This document shows positions 36,830 to 46,563 of a stretch of 64,000 bases of DNA, in pieces. The notes below the pieces were generated by a model. That model was given only the letters and a program-made list of their open reading frames with translations. It did not search any database and was not told the origin of the DNA. Where the stretch lies: NCBI RefSeq assembly GCF_900465315.1, contig NZ_UBIX01000007.1. One strand, given 5' to 3'. Position numbers and translations under genes: made by a program. Position 1 is the stretch's first letter; every line of letters begins with the position of its first letter. The stretch is from Asaia bogorensis_B (GTDB taxonomy: Bacteria > Pseudomonadota > Alphaproteobacteria > Acetobacterales > Acetobacteraceae).

Positions 36830-38145
36830 GTGTCTGAAGGCGGTCTGGGACTAGACAGCATGTGAAAGAACGTGCCCGAAACCAGACCACGTCGGCTGCC
36901 CGCCTCGCCCAGATCCTGCCCCTCACCATCACGCAGCGTCACGAAAGCCTCGTCCGAGCCGCGATCCGTGACGCTCGCATAATGGAATTCATGCCCACGC
37001 AGCACCTGTCCGGCCGCGCCGAGCACGCCATCATGGCACAGTCGCGCTTCACGATAGCCGAGCACCATCCTGCGGCGTGCGAAAGAGGTCCGGTGCGATA
37101 ACAGCCCCAGCATAGGATGGGTCGTGCCCGATGCATCCTCGAGACCCGCGCCCAGCACCATATACCCGCCGCACTCGCCATGGACCGGTCGTGTCTCCGC
37201 AAAACGCGTCATGCCTGCCCTGAAGCGGCTGGCTGCTGCCAGTGCCGCGGCATGCAATTCCGGATATCCGCCCGGCAGCCAGCAGCAATCCGCATGCTCT
37301 GGTGGCGCTTCATCGGCCAAAGGCGAAAAGGGCAGAATTTCTGCCCCTGCCTCGCGCCATGTCCGGGCATGATGAGCGTAAAGGAAGGAAAAGGCGGCAT
37401 CATCAGCCAGAGCGATCACCTGCCCCGGGGGCATGAGCGTAGCCCTGTCCTGCGGCGCAGCCGGGCGATACACCGCAGCCATGTCTAATATGGCGTCAAG
37501 ATCGAGCTCGGCCTCGGCCTTGTCTGCCAGAGCCGCAAAAAAACCAGCCAGATCACCACGCTCGCGCGCCTGCACCAGACCCAGATGACGCTCCGGCAGC
37601 ACGATACCCCTGTCGCGCCGGAACACGCCCAGAGGGGGATGCCGCAAGGCGGCGCGACAGAGCTTTTCATGACGGTCCGAAGCGATATTGTTCAGAACGG
37701 TGCCGGCAATGCGCACATCAGGCATCCACCCCGTCATACCCTGTGCAATGGCACCCACGGTCTGTCCCTGCCCGCTCGCATCGAGCACCAGCAGGACCGG
37801 CATGGCGAAAAGTGAGGCGATATCGGAGGCGGCCCCACGTGCGCCGTCCTCAAGGGGGAGACCATCGAACAGTCCCATGGACGATTCCACGATGACCAGA
37901 TCCGCCTCTCCCGCCGTCTGAGCCAATCCTGCTGCCATCTGGCTTCGTGTCATCGCCCAGCTATCGAGATTGGCGCAGGGTGCCCCTGATGCCTCCTGAT
38001 GAAACGCGGGATCGATATAGTCGGGGCCTGTCTTGAGCGCCCGCACCGTCAGCCCCCTGCGACGGAAGGCGGCAATGAGCGACAAGGTGAGCGTGGTCTT
38101 GCCCGAACCGGAGCGCGGGGCTGCCACCATCAGCATACGGGTCAT
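36826..38145 (-). CDS. cobB: Cobyrinate a,c-diamide synthase
   Basis: A 439-residue two-domain enzyme. The N-terminal ATPase domain starts APRSGSGKTTLT and has GPDYIDPAFH and ESSMGLFDG. The C-terminal class I glutaminase-like domain has the catalytic Cys in HGECGGYMVLG and a late His in GHEFHYAS. It amidates the a and c side chains of (hydrogeno)byrinate or cobyrinate with glutamine and ATP. ATG 38145 has GAGGGA upstream; the open frame to 38205 is not needed. It lies 90 bp after cobN in the riboswitch-led operon. Confidence 0.92.
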   Translation of the reverse strand: MTRMLMVAAPRSGSGKTTLTLSLIAAFRRRGLTVRALKTGPDYIDPAFHQEASGAPCANLDSWAMTRSQMAAGLAQTAGEADLVIVESSMGLFDGLPLEDGARGAASDIASLFAMPVLLVLDASGQGQTVGAIAQGMTGWMPDVRIAGTVLNNIASDRHEKLCRAALRHPPLGVFRRDRGIVLPERHLGLVQARERGDLAGFFAALADKAEAELDLDAILDMAAVYRPAAPQDRATLMPPGQVIALADDAAFSFLYAHHARTWREAGAEILPFSPLADEAPPEHADCCWLPGGYPELHAAALAAASRFRAGMTRFAETRPVHGECGGYMVLGAGLEDASGTTHPMLGLLSHRTSFARRRMVLGYREARLCHDGVLGAAGQVLRGHEFHYASVTDRGSDEAFVTLRDGEGQDLGEAGSRRGLVSGTFFHMLSSPRPPSDT

Positions 38146-38235
38146 GGGCTGTCCCTCATGATGGATGCATTCAAGAGCATAGCCTTCCTCGTCAGAACCG
38201 CACATGTGCTGGACCGGGGTTGCCCTCTTCGCAGA

Positions 38236-41200
38236 TCAAACCGGCTCATCGTCGCTCGCCAGCACTCTCGCGATCGCATTGCTGCGCGGCCGCCACAGAT
38301 CGCGATCAAGCAGATCGGCAAAACGGTGCTTCATGTCTGACAGCGCCTCCGGATTATGGGCCTCCAGAAACGCGGCGCATTCCTCGTTTTCCAGCAAAGC
38401 CGAGAAGGCGAGATCGATCTGTCGGTCCAGCCGTGTGGGCAGGGTCGCCGCCCAGCCCTGAAGCGCTGCGACACCACGCGCCATTTCCGCAGCACCCCGA
38501 TAGCCATGGCGCATCATGCCCGCAATCCAGCGCGGATTGGCCAGTCTGCCCCGCGTCACACGCGCCACTTCCTGCGCCACATCGCGCAGCCGGGGCGTAT
38601 CGGGCTGGCTGGTATCGCCATGAAGCAGGATCGGTGAATTCCCAAGGCTGGACGCTGCGGCACCAAGCCCGCCTTCATGCGCTGCCATGTCGATACTTTC
38701 GAGCAGATCCGTCTCGGCATGGTCCTGCATGTGCAGCACGACCTCTGCCCGACCGAGACGACTGGCAAGCTCCGACCCGGCCCTGACTCCTTCCCGACCG
38801 CCGCCATAGCTCCATTGTGACCCTTCAAGATAGCGACGGCCAAGCTCGTCCCTGTCCTTCCAGCCCCCCTGGCTCAGTGACGCCTCGATTCCGGTGCCAT
38901 AGGCCCCCGGTGCCGCACCGAATATGCGCGAGCTGTCAGGGTCGAGAGTGAGCGGGTTCCACTCCGCGTCTTCTGCACGCGCGGCCACGGCGCGTGAGGC
39001 CTGATCGAACAGGTCGATCAGCCCCGGAAAGGCATCGCGAAACAGCCCCGATATACGCAAGGTGACATCCACACGGGGCCGGTCAAGCACGGTGAGCGGC
39101 ACGATCTCGAAGCCGCAAAGCCTGCCACTTGTGGCATCCCACCGGGGCTGAACGCCCATGAGCAGAAAAGCCAGCGCCATATCCTCTCCCCCCGTGCGCA
39201 GCGTGGCGCTGCCCCACAGATCGAGCACGAGATGACGCAGGTTTTCGCCTTCCTCCTGAATATGCCGTGCCAGCAAAAGCCCCACCGTACGATGGGCCAG
39301 AAGCAGGGCGGCCCGCGTGGGCACCATGCGCGGGTCGGTCGTTGTCAGGTTGCGGCCCGTCGGCAGCACATCCAGACGCCCGCGTGTGGGTGCGCCCGAG
39401 GGTCCGGGGGGGATGAAACGACCATCGAGCGCCGCCAGAAGTGCCAGACGCTCGGCCTCGGGACAGACATCAAGACGCTCCCGGACGACCTCGGGGGGGA
39501 CATGGGCTGTCTCGGACAGCATGGCGACCAGCGCATCATGGCGGGGCGGCGTACAGCCGAAAACATGCAGGCCATCGCGTATCTGGAGGTCCTTGACGTC
39601 GCACAGATAGGCATCGAGCCGCGCCAGTGCCTCGGCCTCATCCGCCGAATCATCCCTGGGCGTTCTCACGCGTGCATTGCGCCCGTCGGCCCCTTCCTGG
39701 CCCGTAGCGCATGAATGGCTCTCGGCCAGCACCCCCAGATCGGCAGCCCGATCGAGAATCTGACGGCGCAGCATGGTGCCGCGTCGCTTGTCGAGCCCGT
39801 CTGCCTCGGCATATTCGTCGATCAGGCGTTCGAGGGACTCCATGGCGCTGTCGAGCCCTGCACGCTGCACGGGCGGGGTCATGTGACCGATCATCACCGC
39901 ACCGAGGCGCCTTTTGGCCGCAGCGGCTTCACCGGGGTTGTTGACAATGAAAGGGTAGATGACCGGTACCCCGTCCAGCAGCACAGCGGGGGCACATTCT
40001 GGTGACAGCGCCACAGCCTTGCCGGGCAACCATTCCAGCGTGCCGTGTGTGCCCAGATGTATCATTGCACTGATATCGCCTATCCGGCGCAGCCAGAGAT
40101 AGAAGCCGATATAGGCATGGCAGGGCGCAACATCGGGGTCGTGATACTGCGCCTTGCGGTCAGACTCCTGACCACGACCGGGCTGGAGGGCCAGAATGAG
40201 GGCGCCGACGCGCAAAAAGCGCACACTGACCGGCTGCGAGGGCATCCCCCATGTCGCAATGACTTTTTGCCGGAACGACTCAGGCAGGGTGTCGAAAGCC
40301 GCTCGATAGGCGTCGGCACTCATGATGAGAGTGGGTGCGGCGCGGCACAATCTGTCCGGCAGTTCTGACGCGACGAGAGGTGGCACGTCGTATCCCGCAC
40401 TGGCCAGCATGGTGGCGATGGCCTCGACACTGGCAAAACTGTCCAGCCCAACAGCGTGGGCGGCCTGCCCTTCGGCGCCGGGATAATCGGAGAGAACCAG
40501 CGCCAGACGCCGCTCGCGCGGCGTTTCGGCTGCCAGACGCAACCAGCCCTGCATCTGGCGCACAATTTGCGTGATACCGGGGGCATAAGCCACGCGCCGG
40601 GCTGGCAGGCCGGGCGGTGCCTCATCGCGAAACGATATGGGTGCCCCTGAAAGACGACCGTCAAATTCGGGCAGGACGATCTGCATGGCAAGATCGGACG
40701 GTGACAGCCCCCGGGCGGCCTTGCGCCACCCTTCAAGCGTCGTGCCCGGCTGGAGCAGCTGGACGATGGGCACACCCGCTGCTTCTAGAACCGATGCCCC
40801 GCCATCATCCCCACGCGAGGCGAAGAACGTGGCATTCAGAATGATGTCGGGGGGCTCGTCCACAAGCCACCGGTCGAGAAAAGGCACGACTTTGGCCGCG
40901 CGAAGGGACGAGACATACACCAGATCGACCCCGCATCCGGCAGCTGCGATCGCCTCTGCCAGCGCATCGATCCCATCGAGATCGGCAGAAAGGAGGTGGG
41001 CGCGGTAGAACACGACCAGAGCCCGACTGGGAACGTCCGTGTTCAGGCGACGGTAAATTCCGGCCTCAGGCAGCTTTTCGGCCTCGGCCCCGTCATCCGC
41101 ATTTAATCCGGCAATAGCCCCCATAAGGGTGAGCGCACAGCGCAGATTGCGTGTTCCGCCCTCGCGAAACAGGCTGTCGAGCCGGGCCCACCGGGCGGGC

Positions 41201-41583
41201 GCGATGCTCGAAAGGCTTTCGAGTGCGGTATTCGGCGTGGCCTCGCCGGTGATGAACGCCAGTGGAATGGCCTTCTCCCGACAGACGAGCCTGAGTTCAT
41301 CCACGCCGTAACGCCAGTATTCGGTGCCCCCGAGCAAGCGCACCACCACACAACGTGCATGGGCAATCGTCTGCTCCAGATAAAGATCCACCGACAGGGG
41401 ATGACGCAGGCGCGACAGGGTGGCGACCTGCAAACTGGGGTCTGATGCCCTGTGCACATCGCGCAGGCCCAACAGGTCACTCTCGGAAAACGACAGCAGG
41501 ACAAGATCGGCTGGCGCGTGGGCGAGGTCCTCGGCCACGGCCTGCCCATCCAGATCATGCGTTTCCCGAAAGAGAATATGCAT
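38236..41583 (-). CDS. cobN: Cobaltochelatase large subunit
   Basis: The 1115-residue product belongs to the CobN/BchH family: HLGTHGTLEWLPGKAVALS, the PVIYPFIVNNPGEAAAAKRR region and the C-terminal FGAAPGAYGTGIEASLSQG motif. It inserts Co2+ into hydrogenobyrinate a,c-diamide with CobS and CobT in the aerobic pathway; neither partner is in this window. The ATG begins 3 bp after the cobW stop, so the two are coupled. Length is close to, slightly under, typical CobN (about 1100-1300). Confidence 0.94.
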   Translation of the reverse strand: MHILFRETHDLDGQAVAEDLAHAPADLVLLSFSESDLLGLRDVHRASDPSLQVATLSRLRHPLSVDLYLEQTIAHARCVVVRLLGGTEYWRYGVDELRLVCREKAIPLAFITGEATPNTALESLSSIAPARWARLDSLFREGGTRNLRCALTLMGAIAGLNADDGAEAEKLPEAGIYRRLNTDVPSRALVVFYRAHLLSADLDGIDALAEAIAAAGCGVDLVYVSSLRAAKVVPFLDRWLVDEPPDIILNATFFASRGDDGGASVLEAAGVPIVQLLQPGTTLEGWRKAARGLSPSDLAMQIVLPEFDGRLSGAPISFRDEAPPGLPARRVAYAPGITQIVRQMQGWLRLAAETPRERRLALVLSDYPGAEGQAAHAVGLDSFASVEAIATMLASAGYDVPPLVASELPDRLCRAAPTLIMSADAYRAAFDTLPESFRQKVIATWGMPSQPVSVRFLRVGALILALQPGRGQESDRKAQYHDPDVAPCHAYIGFYLWLRRIGDISAMIHLGTHGTLEWLPGKAVALSPECAPAVLLDGVPVIYPFIVNNPGEAAAAKRRLGAVMIGHMTPPVQRAGLDSAMESLERLIDEYAEADGLDKRRGTMLRRQILDRAADLGVLAESHSCATGQEGADGRNARVRTPRDDSADEAEALARLDAYLCDVKDLQIRDGLHVFGCTPPRHDALVAMLSETAHVPPEVVRERLDVCPEAERLALLAALDGRFIPPGPSGAPTRGRLDVLPTGRNLTTTDPRMVPTRAALLLAHRTVGLLLARHIQEEGENLRHLVLDLWGSATLRTGGEDMALAFLLMGVQPRWDATSGRLCGFEIVPLTVLDRPRVDVTLRISGLFRDAFPGLIDLFDQASRAVAARAEDAEWNPLTLDPDSSRIFGAAPGAYGTGIEASLSQGGWKDRDELGRRYLEGSQWSYGGGREGVRAGSELASRLGRAEVVLHMQDHAETDLLESIDMAAHEGGLGAAASSLGNSPILLHGDTSQPDTPRLRDVAQEVARVTRGRLANPRWIAGMMRHGYRGAAEMARGVAALQGWAATLPTRLDRQIDLAFSALLENEECAAFLEAHNPEALSDMKHRFADLLDRDLWRPRSNAIARVLASDDEPV

Positions 41584-41586
41584 GGC

Positions 41587-42600
41587 TCAGCCTGCGTCGA
41601 AGCTGCGCTGCACAGCCGCGGGGTCAAGCCCCTGCAAACCGATCACAACCAGCCTGCCCTCTGGCGCCTCGCCCTGCTCATAGGCATGTCGGATGCGCGC
41701 GCCCACCGCCTGCACACCCAGACGAAGGCTCTTGCCGGCCACGCGGGCAAAGCCTTTCATACGCAGCACATCATGCTCACGCGCCACCTTCTCGAGTCTG
41801 GCGATAAAGGCTTCGGCACTGGCCTGTTCGGGCATGCTCAGCACGAAACTCGTGAAATCGTCATGCTCATGCTCATCCGCCCCGTCATGATGCGAGGGGC
41901 GTGCTGCCAGATCGTCCTCTGCCGCAGCGGCAAGGCCGAGCAGCACAGCCGGATCGACGCGCCCTTCACGGGCACGAATCACGCGCACCCGACGCTTGCG
42001 TGCAGCAAGACCGGCCTCGACCGCAGTGAGGGCGGCGTCATCCAGCAGATCCGTCTTGTTGAGAATGACCAGATCGGCTGAATCCAGCTGATCCTCGTAA
42101 ACTTCTTCCAGCGGGTTGTCGTGGTCGAGCGATTCATCTTCCTCACGCTGCTTCGCCACGGCCTCAGGGTCATCGGCAAAGCGGCCATCGGCCACTGCCG
42201 GCGCATCTACCACGGTAATCACGCCATCCACCGTCATGCGCGTGCGCACGCTCGGCCAGCCGAACGCCTTGAGCAGCGGCTTGGGCAAGGCAAGACCCGA
42301 GGTCTCGATGACAATGTGATCGGGCGGGGTCGGGCGATCGAGAAGGGCTTCCATGGTGGGAATGAAATCATCCGCCACGGTGCAGCACAGGCAGCCATTG
42401 GTCAGTTCGACGATATCTTCCTCAGGGCAGTTCGGAATACTGCACCCGCGCAGGGTCTCGCCATCAATGCCCAGAGACCCGAATTCATTGACCACGATCG
42501 CGATGCGGCGGCCATCCGATTTCTCGATCAGATGACGCAGCAGGGTGGTTTTGCCCGCGCCGAGAAAGCCGGTGATGATGGTAACAGGAATCTTGCTCAT
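41587..42600 (-). CDS. cobW: CobW family GTP-binding metallochaperone
   Basis: The 337-residue G3E GTPase has Walker A GFLGAGKTT, the metal-binding GCLCC motif, a VIETSG switch and NKTD for guanine. A His/Asp-rich stretch (HHDGADEHEHDD, about residues 236-247) may hold cobalt. It is thought to deliver Co2+ to the CobNST chelatase. Its ATG overlaps the upstream DUF1636 gene by 4 nt, and cobN follows after 3 bp. Confidence 0.94.
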   Translation of the reverse strand: MSKIPVTIITGFLGAGKTTLLRHLIEKSDGRRIAIVVNEFGSLGIDGETLRGCSIPNCPEEDIVELTNGCLCCTVADDFIPTMEALLDRPTPPDHIVIETSGLALPKPLLKAFGWPSVRTRMTVDGVITVVDAPAVADGRFADDPEAVAKQREEDESLDHDNPLEEVYEDQLDSADLVILNKTDLLDDAALTAVEAGLAARKRRVRVIRAREGRVDPAVLLGLAAAAEDDLAARPSHHDGADEHEHDDFTSFVLSMPEQASAEAFIARLEKVAREHDVLRMKGFARVAGKSLRLGVQAVGARIRHAYEQGEAPEGRLVVIGLQGLDPAAVQRSFDAG

Positions 42601-43013
42601 GACTGTCTTTCAGATGCGGCAGGTTGGGCAGGTGCAGCAGGTTGAAGAGATTCGCCTGACGGCGACAACTGGCCAGGGAAACGCCCCAGAATAATATCGC
42701 GCAGGCTTTCAGGACGCTTTGAGGGCATGACCGTTCCTGAGCGCGAGTGTTCATAGGCCTTGGCATAGACCATGAGATCCTCCGCCAGTTCGGGCCTCAA
42801 CCCTCCCAGAAGCCACGACCATTTGCCGGGCATGGACAGGGTGGCGGTACAGCCCCGCTGGCACGCCGCAAGGCATTTGACCCCCTCGACACGCACACCG
42901 GCGGTAGCCACCTGCTGCAAGAGGGCCTCGTGCAGCGCCTCACCCCCGTCCCTGCAGGTGAGGCAGACATGAATAACGGGAGACGTATCGCAAGATGTTA
43001 TCGGTTCGGCCAT
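42597..43013 (-). CDS. DUF1636 family protein, first gene of the cobalamin operon
   Basis: The 138-residue product has two Cys pairs (HVCLTC and KCLAACQRGC) that resemble a thioredoxin-like 2Fe-2S or metal site. DUF1636 proteins often precede cobW in B12 operons, so a cobalt-handling or redox role is plausible but unproven. I chose ATG 43013 (MAEPITSC) over the upstream in-frame start at 43049. It is the first gene after the riboswitch and overlaps cobW by 4 nt. The last about 40 residues are Pro/Ala/Ser-rich. Confidence 0.85.
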   Translation of the reverse strand: MAEPITSCDTSPVIHVCLTCRDGGEALHEALLQQVATAGVRVEGVKCLAACQRGCTATLSMPGKWSWLLGGLRPELAEDLMVYAKAYEHSRSGTVMPSKRPESLRDIILGRFPGQLSPSGESLQPAAPAQPAASERQS

Positions 43014-43164
43014 GAACAATCCCGGACCAGGCCCGCAAAACGGGCGCAACAGGGCACAAGGATGATTGCCGGGATATCCCGGCCTGCCATAAGCCGCCCC
43101 TTGATGACGGGTGCGGGTTCATGGTCTGTCGCGCTCCGGGCACCCCGCCGGATCGTGAAATCGG

Positions 43165-43350
43165 TGACGCGACGGCAGGTCTCCTGGCTCATGGTCCCGG
43201 TTGCCCGGCATTGCCGCCCCCTTCCCGGCATGGTCACCAGTGGGCTGCGACGGCAATGACATACCACCTACAGTTGCGGGGGCAGCGCAGGACTGATGCA
43301 CATGGCACGAACCTGCTTCCCTTTTCACCCCTTGCGAGGCACCGTCGCTC
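43165..43350 (-). promoter_or_regulatory. Cobalamin riboswitch
   Basis: On the minus strand the region reads, in order, GGTGCC, AAAAGGGAA, TCCTGCGCTGCCCCCGCAAC, CCACTGG, GGGAAGG and the B12 box GAGCCAGGAGACCTGCC (43171-43190 area), the conserved core of adenosylcobalamin riboswitches. It lies about 150 nt upstream of the DUF1636-cobW-cobN-cobB-phosphatase operon and should switch it off when cobalamin is plentiful. The divergent response-regulator gene starts 176 bp away. Confidence 0.95.
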
Positions 43351-43468
43351 ATTTCCTAGCAGCTTTGCCAAAGGAGATGCAAAGCCCGGAAAGGACAGGG
43401 CGACGCGCGCCTTTCCCCTGTGACCCGGAGCATCGCTCCATCCGATTGTTTGCAACTTGAAACATCAT

Positions 43469-43492
43469 GTCCGTTGCTGACATCATACGGAC
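43469..43492. promoter_or_regulatory. Inverted repeat upstream of the response regulator
   Basis: GTCCGT-N12-ACGGAC lies 34 bp upstream of the response-regulator ATG at 43526. It could be an autoregulatory binding site; this is inference from position only. Confidence 0.3.
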
Positions 43493-43525
43493 GAGCCTGC
43501 GTGATACGACCGAGGGATGACCCCA

Positions 43526-44230
43526 ATGCCTCATCTTCTTCTTGTCGATGATGACCAGGATATCCTGACCCTTCTCGGCAGTTTTCTGCAAAAGCATCAC
43601 TACCAGGTCTCCACGGCCGAAACAGGCGAGACCATGTTCGCCATCCTGGACAGGCAGCCGGTCGATCTGGTGATTCTCGATATCATGCTCCGCAATGAGG
43701 ATGGGTTCAGCCTGTGCCAGCGCCTGCGTGCCCGATCCCGCATCCCGGTCATCATGCTCTCTGCCATGGCCGATCTGACTGACCGTATTGTGGGGCTCGA
43801 GATCGGGGCCGATGATTACCTGACAAAGCCATTTGACCAGCGCGAGCTTCTGGCCCGGGTCAAGGCGGTCCTGCGTCGTGCTGCCACGCCGGGCGAGACA
43901 ACCCCGTCGCTGCGCCCTGTCCTTCGTTTCGGTCGCTGGGTTCTGGATGTTGCCCGTCGCGAACTGCGCGCGCAGGACCAGTCGCTCGTCCCGCTCTCGG
44001 GGGGTGAATTCGATCTGCTGCTGACTTTTGTCGAACACCCGCAACGCGTTCTCACGCGGGACCAACTGATGGATATGGCTCGCGGCCCCGACCATGCCGC
44101 CTTCGATCGCAGTATCGACGTGCAGGTCAGCCGCCTGCGCGCCAAGCTGGAGGACGATCCCAGAAATCCAACCCTGATACGCACCGTGCGCAATGGCGGC
44201 TATATGTTCACCGCTGCGGTGAAACGATGA
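43526..44230 (+). CDS. OmpR family response regulator
   Basis: A 234-residue regulator. The receiver domain has the acidic pocket VDDD (residues 7-10), phospho-acceptor Asp52 in LVILDIM, and Lys in DDYLTKPF. The C-terminal winged helix has the TRDQLMD and VQVSRLRAKLEDDP signatures. ATG 43526 is preferred over 43517 because GAGGG lies 9 nt before it and directly abuts the other. It overlaps the kinase gene by 4 nt. The signal is unknown. Confidence 0.93.
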   Translation: MPHLLLVDDDQDILTLLGSFLQKHHYQVSTAETGETMFAILDRQPVDLVILDIMLRNEDGFSLCQRLRARSRIPVIMLSAMADLTDRIVGLEIGADDYLTKPFDQRELLARVKAVLRRAATPGETTPSLRPVLRFGRWVLDVARRELRAQDQSLVPLSGGEFDLLLTFVEHPQRVLTRDQLMDMARGPDHAAFDRSIDVQVSRLRAKLEDDPRNPTLIRTVRNGGYMFTAAVKR

Positions 44231-45654
44231 GATGGGCGAGGCTCCCCCCCGATCGCGCTTTCACACAGGACACCATCTCCCGCCGCCTGATTGTCACCGT
44301 GGCCCTTGCCGCCGGGATAACGCTGCTGTTGCTCGCGGTCTTTGTCGAATTTGGCGGCCAGTGGAGCAAGCCTGATATTGAAGCCACCGGTATGGTGAGA
44401 GAGGTTGGGGCCGTGCTTCGCATGGTGCGGGTCGCCCCCGCCACGGACCGGGAAACGCTGCTGGCAGCAGCGCAATCGAGACAGATCCATTTCGGGTGGT
44501 ACCCGGAAGCCTCGCCGCTCGCGAAGGCTCTGGCTGCGGGGCATTACCGTCGCAGCGAGATTGAGGAGAGCTGGCATTTCCTGAGCCCGTTTCTGGGGCA
44601 AAGGCCTCCTGCCATCGCGGTGTTCCAGGAAGATAACCCTGTCTCTACCCTGCCCGGCCTGCCCTATGACCGTTCGGTGTATCACGACGCATATTTCGTC
44701 GGGATCCAGCTCGATGACGGCAGTTGGGTGCTTTGCGTTGCCCTTCAGCGTTTCTGGGGGCTTTACGCCTTTCAGCGCCTCATGCTGGAAGGCATGATGC
44801 TGTTTGTCTGGATCATCGCGGTGTCACTCATCGCCTCACGCCAGCTGTCACGCCCGATCGAATATCTGGCCCATGAAGTCCGCCGGCTCGACGCGCAGCC
44901 AAATTACGCACGCGTCAGTGAAGCGGGACCCAGAGAGATCCGTCAGGTGGCGGTGACGATCAACGTCATGCAGGCGCGTATCGCGAAATTCATCCTCGAT
45001 CGCACCACGATGCTTGCTGCCATTTCGCATGATCTGCGCACGCCGCTCACGCGTATCAGACTACGCGGAGAGTTCATTGACTGCCCGACGCAACAGAAAC
45101 TGCTGTTTCGCGATGTTGACGAGATGCAGGCCATGATCGATGGCGCCTTGTCGTTCTTCCGCGACGATGCCTCCCATGAAACACAGACGGCTTTCGATCT
45201 TTCAGGGCTGCTTGAAACCGTCGCCTATGATTTCTGCGATCAGGGTCATGATGTGCGGTACGACAATCCGGGCCGGGTGGGATATCGCGGTCCGGTCAAT
45301 GCCATGAAGCGCGTTTTTACCAATCTGGTCGAGAACGCGATCAAATATGCAACGCCACCGCAGATTATCCTCGCGCCAGCCGATATGACAGACGCACCAT
45401 CCGCAGGGATTCGGGCGACGGGCTGGGTCGTCACCATTCTCGATCATGGTCCAGGGATTCCACCTGATGCGCTCGATGCCGTGTTCGAGCCGTATTTCCG
45501 GCTGGACAAATCGCGCAACCGGCAGACTGGCGGGGTTGGACTTGGCCTCACATCGGCCCGTACCATCATGCGCGGTCTGGGCGGCGATATCATCATCGAG
45601 AACCGGGCGGGAGGCGGATTGCGTGTGCGTGTCCTGTTGCCCGCTTCGGACTGA
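44227..45654 (+). CDS. Sensor histidine kinase
   Basis: The 475-residue membrane kinase has a first helix near residues 20-40, a periplasmic domain of about 150 residues, a second helix near 190-210, a HAMP linker (SRPIEYLAHEVRRLD), the phospho-acceptor His268 in AAISHDLRTPLTR, N-box NLVENAIKYA, G1 DHGPGIP and G2 GGVGLGL. It phosphorylates the regulator encoded just upstream with ATGA coupling. The periplasmic sensor region gives no recognisable ligand fold. Confidence 0.93.
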   Translation: MRWARLPPDRAFTQDTISRRLIVTVALAAGITLLLLAVFVEFGGQWSKPDIEATGMVREVGAVLRMVRVAPATDRETLLAAAQSRQIHFGWYPEASPLAKALAAGHYRRSEIEESWHFLSPFLGQRPPAIAVFQEDNPVSTLPGLPYDRSVYHDAYFVGIQLDDGSWVLCVALQRFWGLYAFQRLMLEGMMLFVWIIAVSLIASRQLSRPIEYLAHEVRRLDAQPNYARVSEAGPREIRQVAVTINVMQARIAKFILDRTTMLAAISHDLRTPLTRIRLRGEFIDCPTQQKLLFRDVDEMQAMIDGALSFFRDDASHETQTAFDLSGLLETVAYDFCDQGHDVRYDNPGRVGYRGPVNAMKRVFTNLVENAIKYATPPQIILAPADMTDAPSAGIRATGWVVTILDHGPGIPPDALDAVFEPYFRLDKSRNRQTGGVGLGLTSARTIMRGLGGDIIIENRAGGGLRVRVLLPASD

Positions 45655-45795
45655 AAGACGCCAATATTTCCACATGGCCACAGACGGGACATAACGCAGA
45701 AAGACGCGACCGGCAGAAAGAGGGAAATCACCCGGCGCGTCCCTTGTCTGTCAGGAGACTGCGCCGCCTTTCCTACCCGGGAGACGCGCCTGACC

Positions 45796-46563
45796 ATGTT
45801 CCGCCTGCCTTACGCCATTCGTTCCCTTACCCGCTTTCCGGCCCGCAAACCCGCATCACCACGGCGGATGAACCCCGGGTTCCTGTATCCCGTCCTGATA
45901 ACCGGCATGATGGCGCTGACCGCCTGCGCCGGACAGGGAACGACGAAGACCGGCTTCATTGCGCCTGAGACCTATGGGCTTATGGCCCATCCTGACAATC
46001 ACGGTGATGATCTGGTTTATGCTCCCAAGGCACCGGCCGGAATCATCTACCGTTATGCAGTCATCGAGCCAGTGCAATGGCGCCCGACGAGCAAGGCCGC
46101 CCATCTCTCCCCGCAAGCCCAGCAACGCGTGATACGGGCTTTCGAGGATGAATTGCACAAGACACTGGGCAAGGATCTGGTGATCCTGAACGAGACCGGC
46201 CTTGCCACCCTGCCGCCTGGCACAATCCGCATCAGAGCGGCCATTACCAATCTGCGTCGCAGCCAATGGTACTACAATGCCTTGCCCATCATCGCCGGAT
46301 TTGCGGCCGGTGCGGCAGGAGGCGGCTTGCCCCCCATTCCCCCGCCAGCACCGGGGGGCGCCAGCGAGGAACTTCTGGCCATCGACGCAAGCAACGGAAG
46401 CACGCTTATGGCCATCGCGACCTATAATAACGGCATGCCGTGGAACATGATGGGGCAATGGCTGCCCTACGCCCATGCCCGGCGCGCCTTCCATCTCGCA
46501 GCGAATCTGATGGATGAGGAGATGCACAGATCCGGCCTCATCACCCGACCGCTCTCCGGCTGA
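45796..46563 (+). CDS. DUF3313-like lipoprotein
   Basis: The 255-residue product has a lipobox LTAC (Cys about residue 44), so it is anchored in a membrane after lipidation. The mature part resembles DUF3313 (YRYAVIEPVQWRP and a Gly/Pro-rich insert before EELLAIDASNGSTLMA). The function is unknown. ATG 45796 includes positive residues before the hydrophobic stretch; ATG 45868 would leave a signal peptide without a basic N-region. It lies 141 bp after the kinase and may be a target of that system. Confidence 0.75.
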   Translation: MFRLPYAIRSLTRFPARKPASPRRMNPGFLYPVLITGMMALTACAGQGTTKTGFIAPETYGLMAHPDNHGDDLVYAPKAPAGIIYRYAVIEPVQWRPTSKAAHLSPQAQQRVIRAFEDELHKTLGKDLVILNETGLATLPPGTIRIRAAITNLRRSQWYYNALPIIAGFAAGAAGGGLPPIPPPAPGGASEELLAIDASNGSTLMAIATYNNGMPWNMMGQWLPYAHARRAFHLAANLMDEEMHRSGLITRPLSG

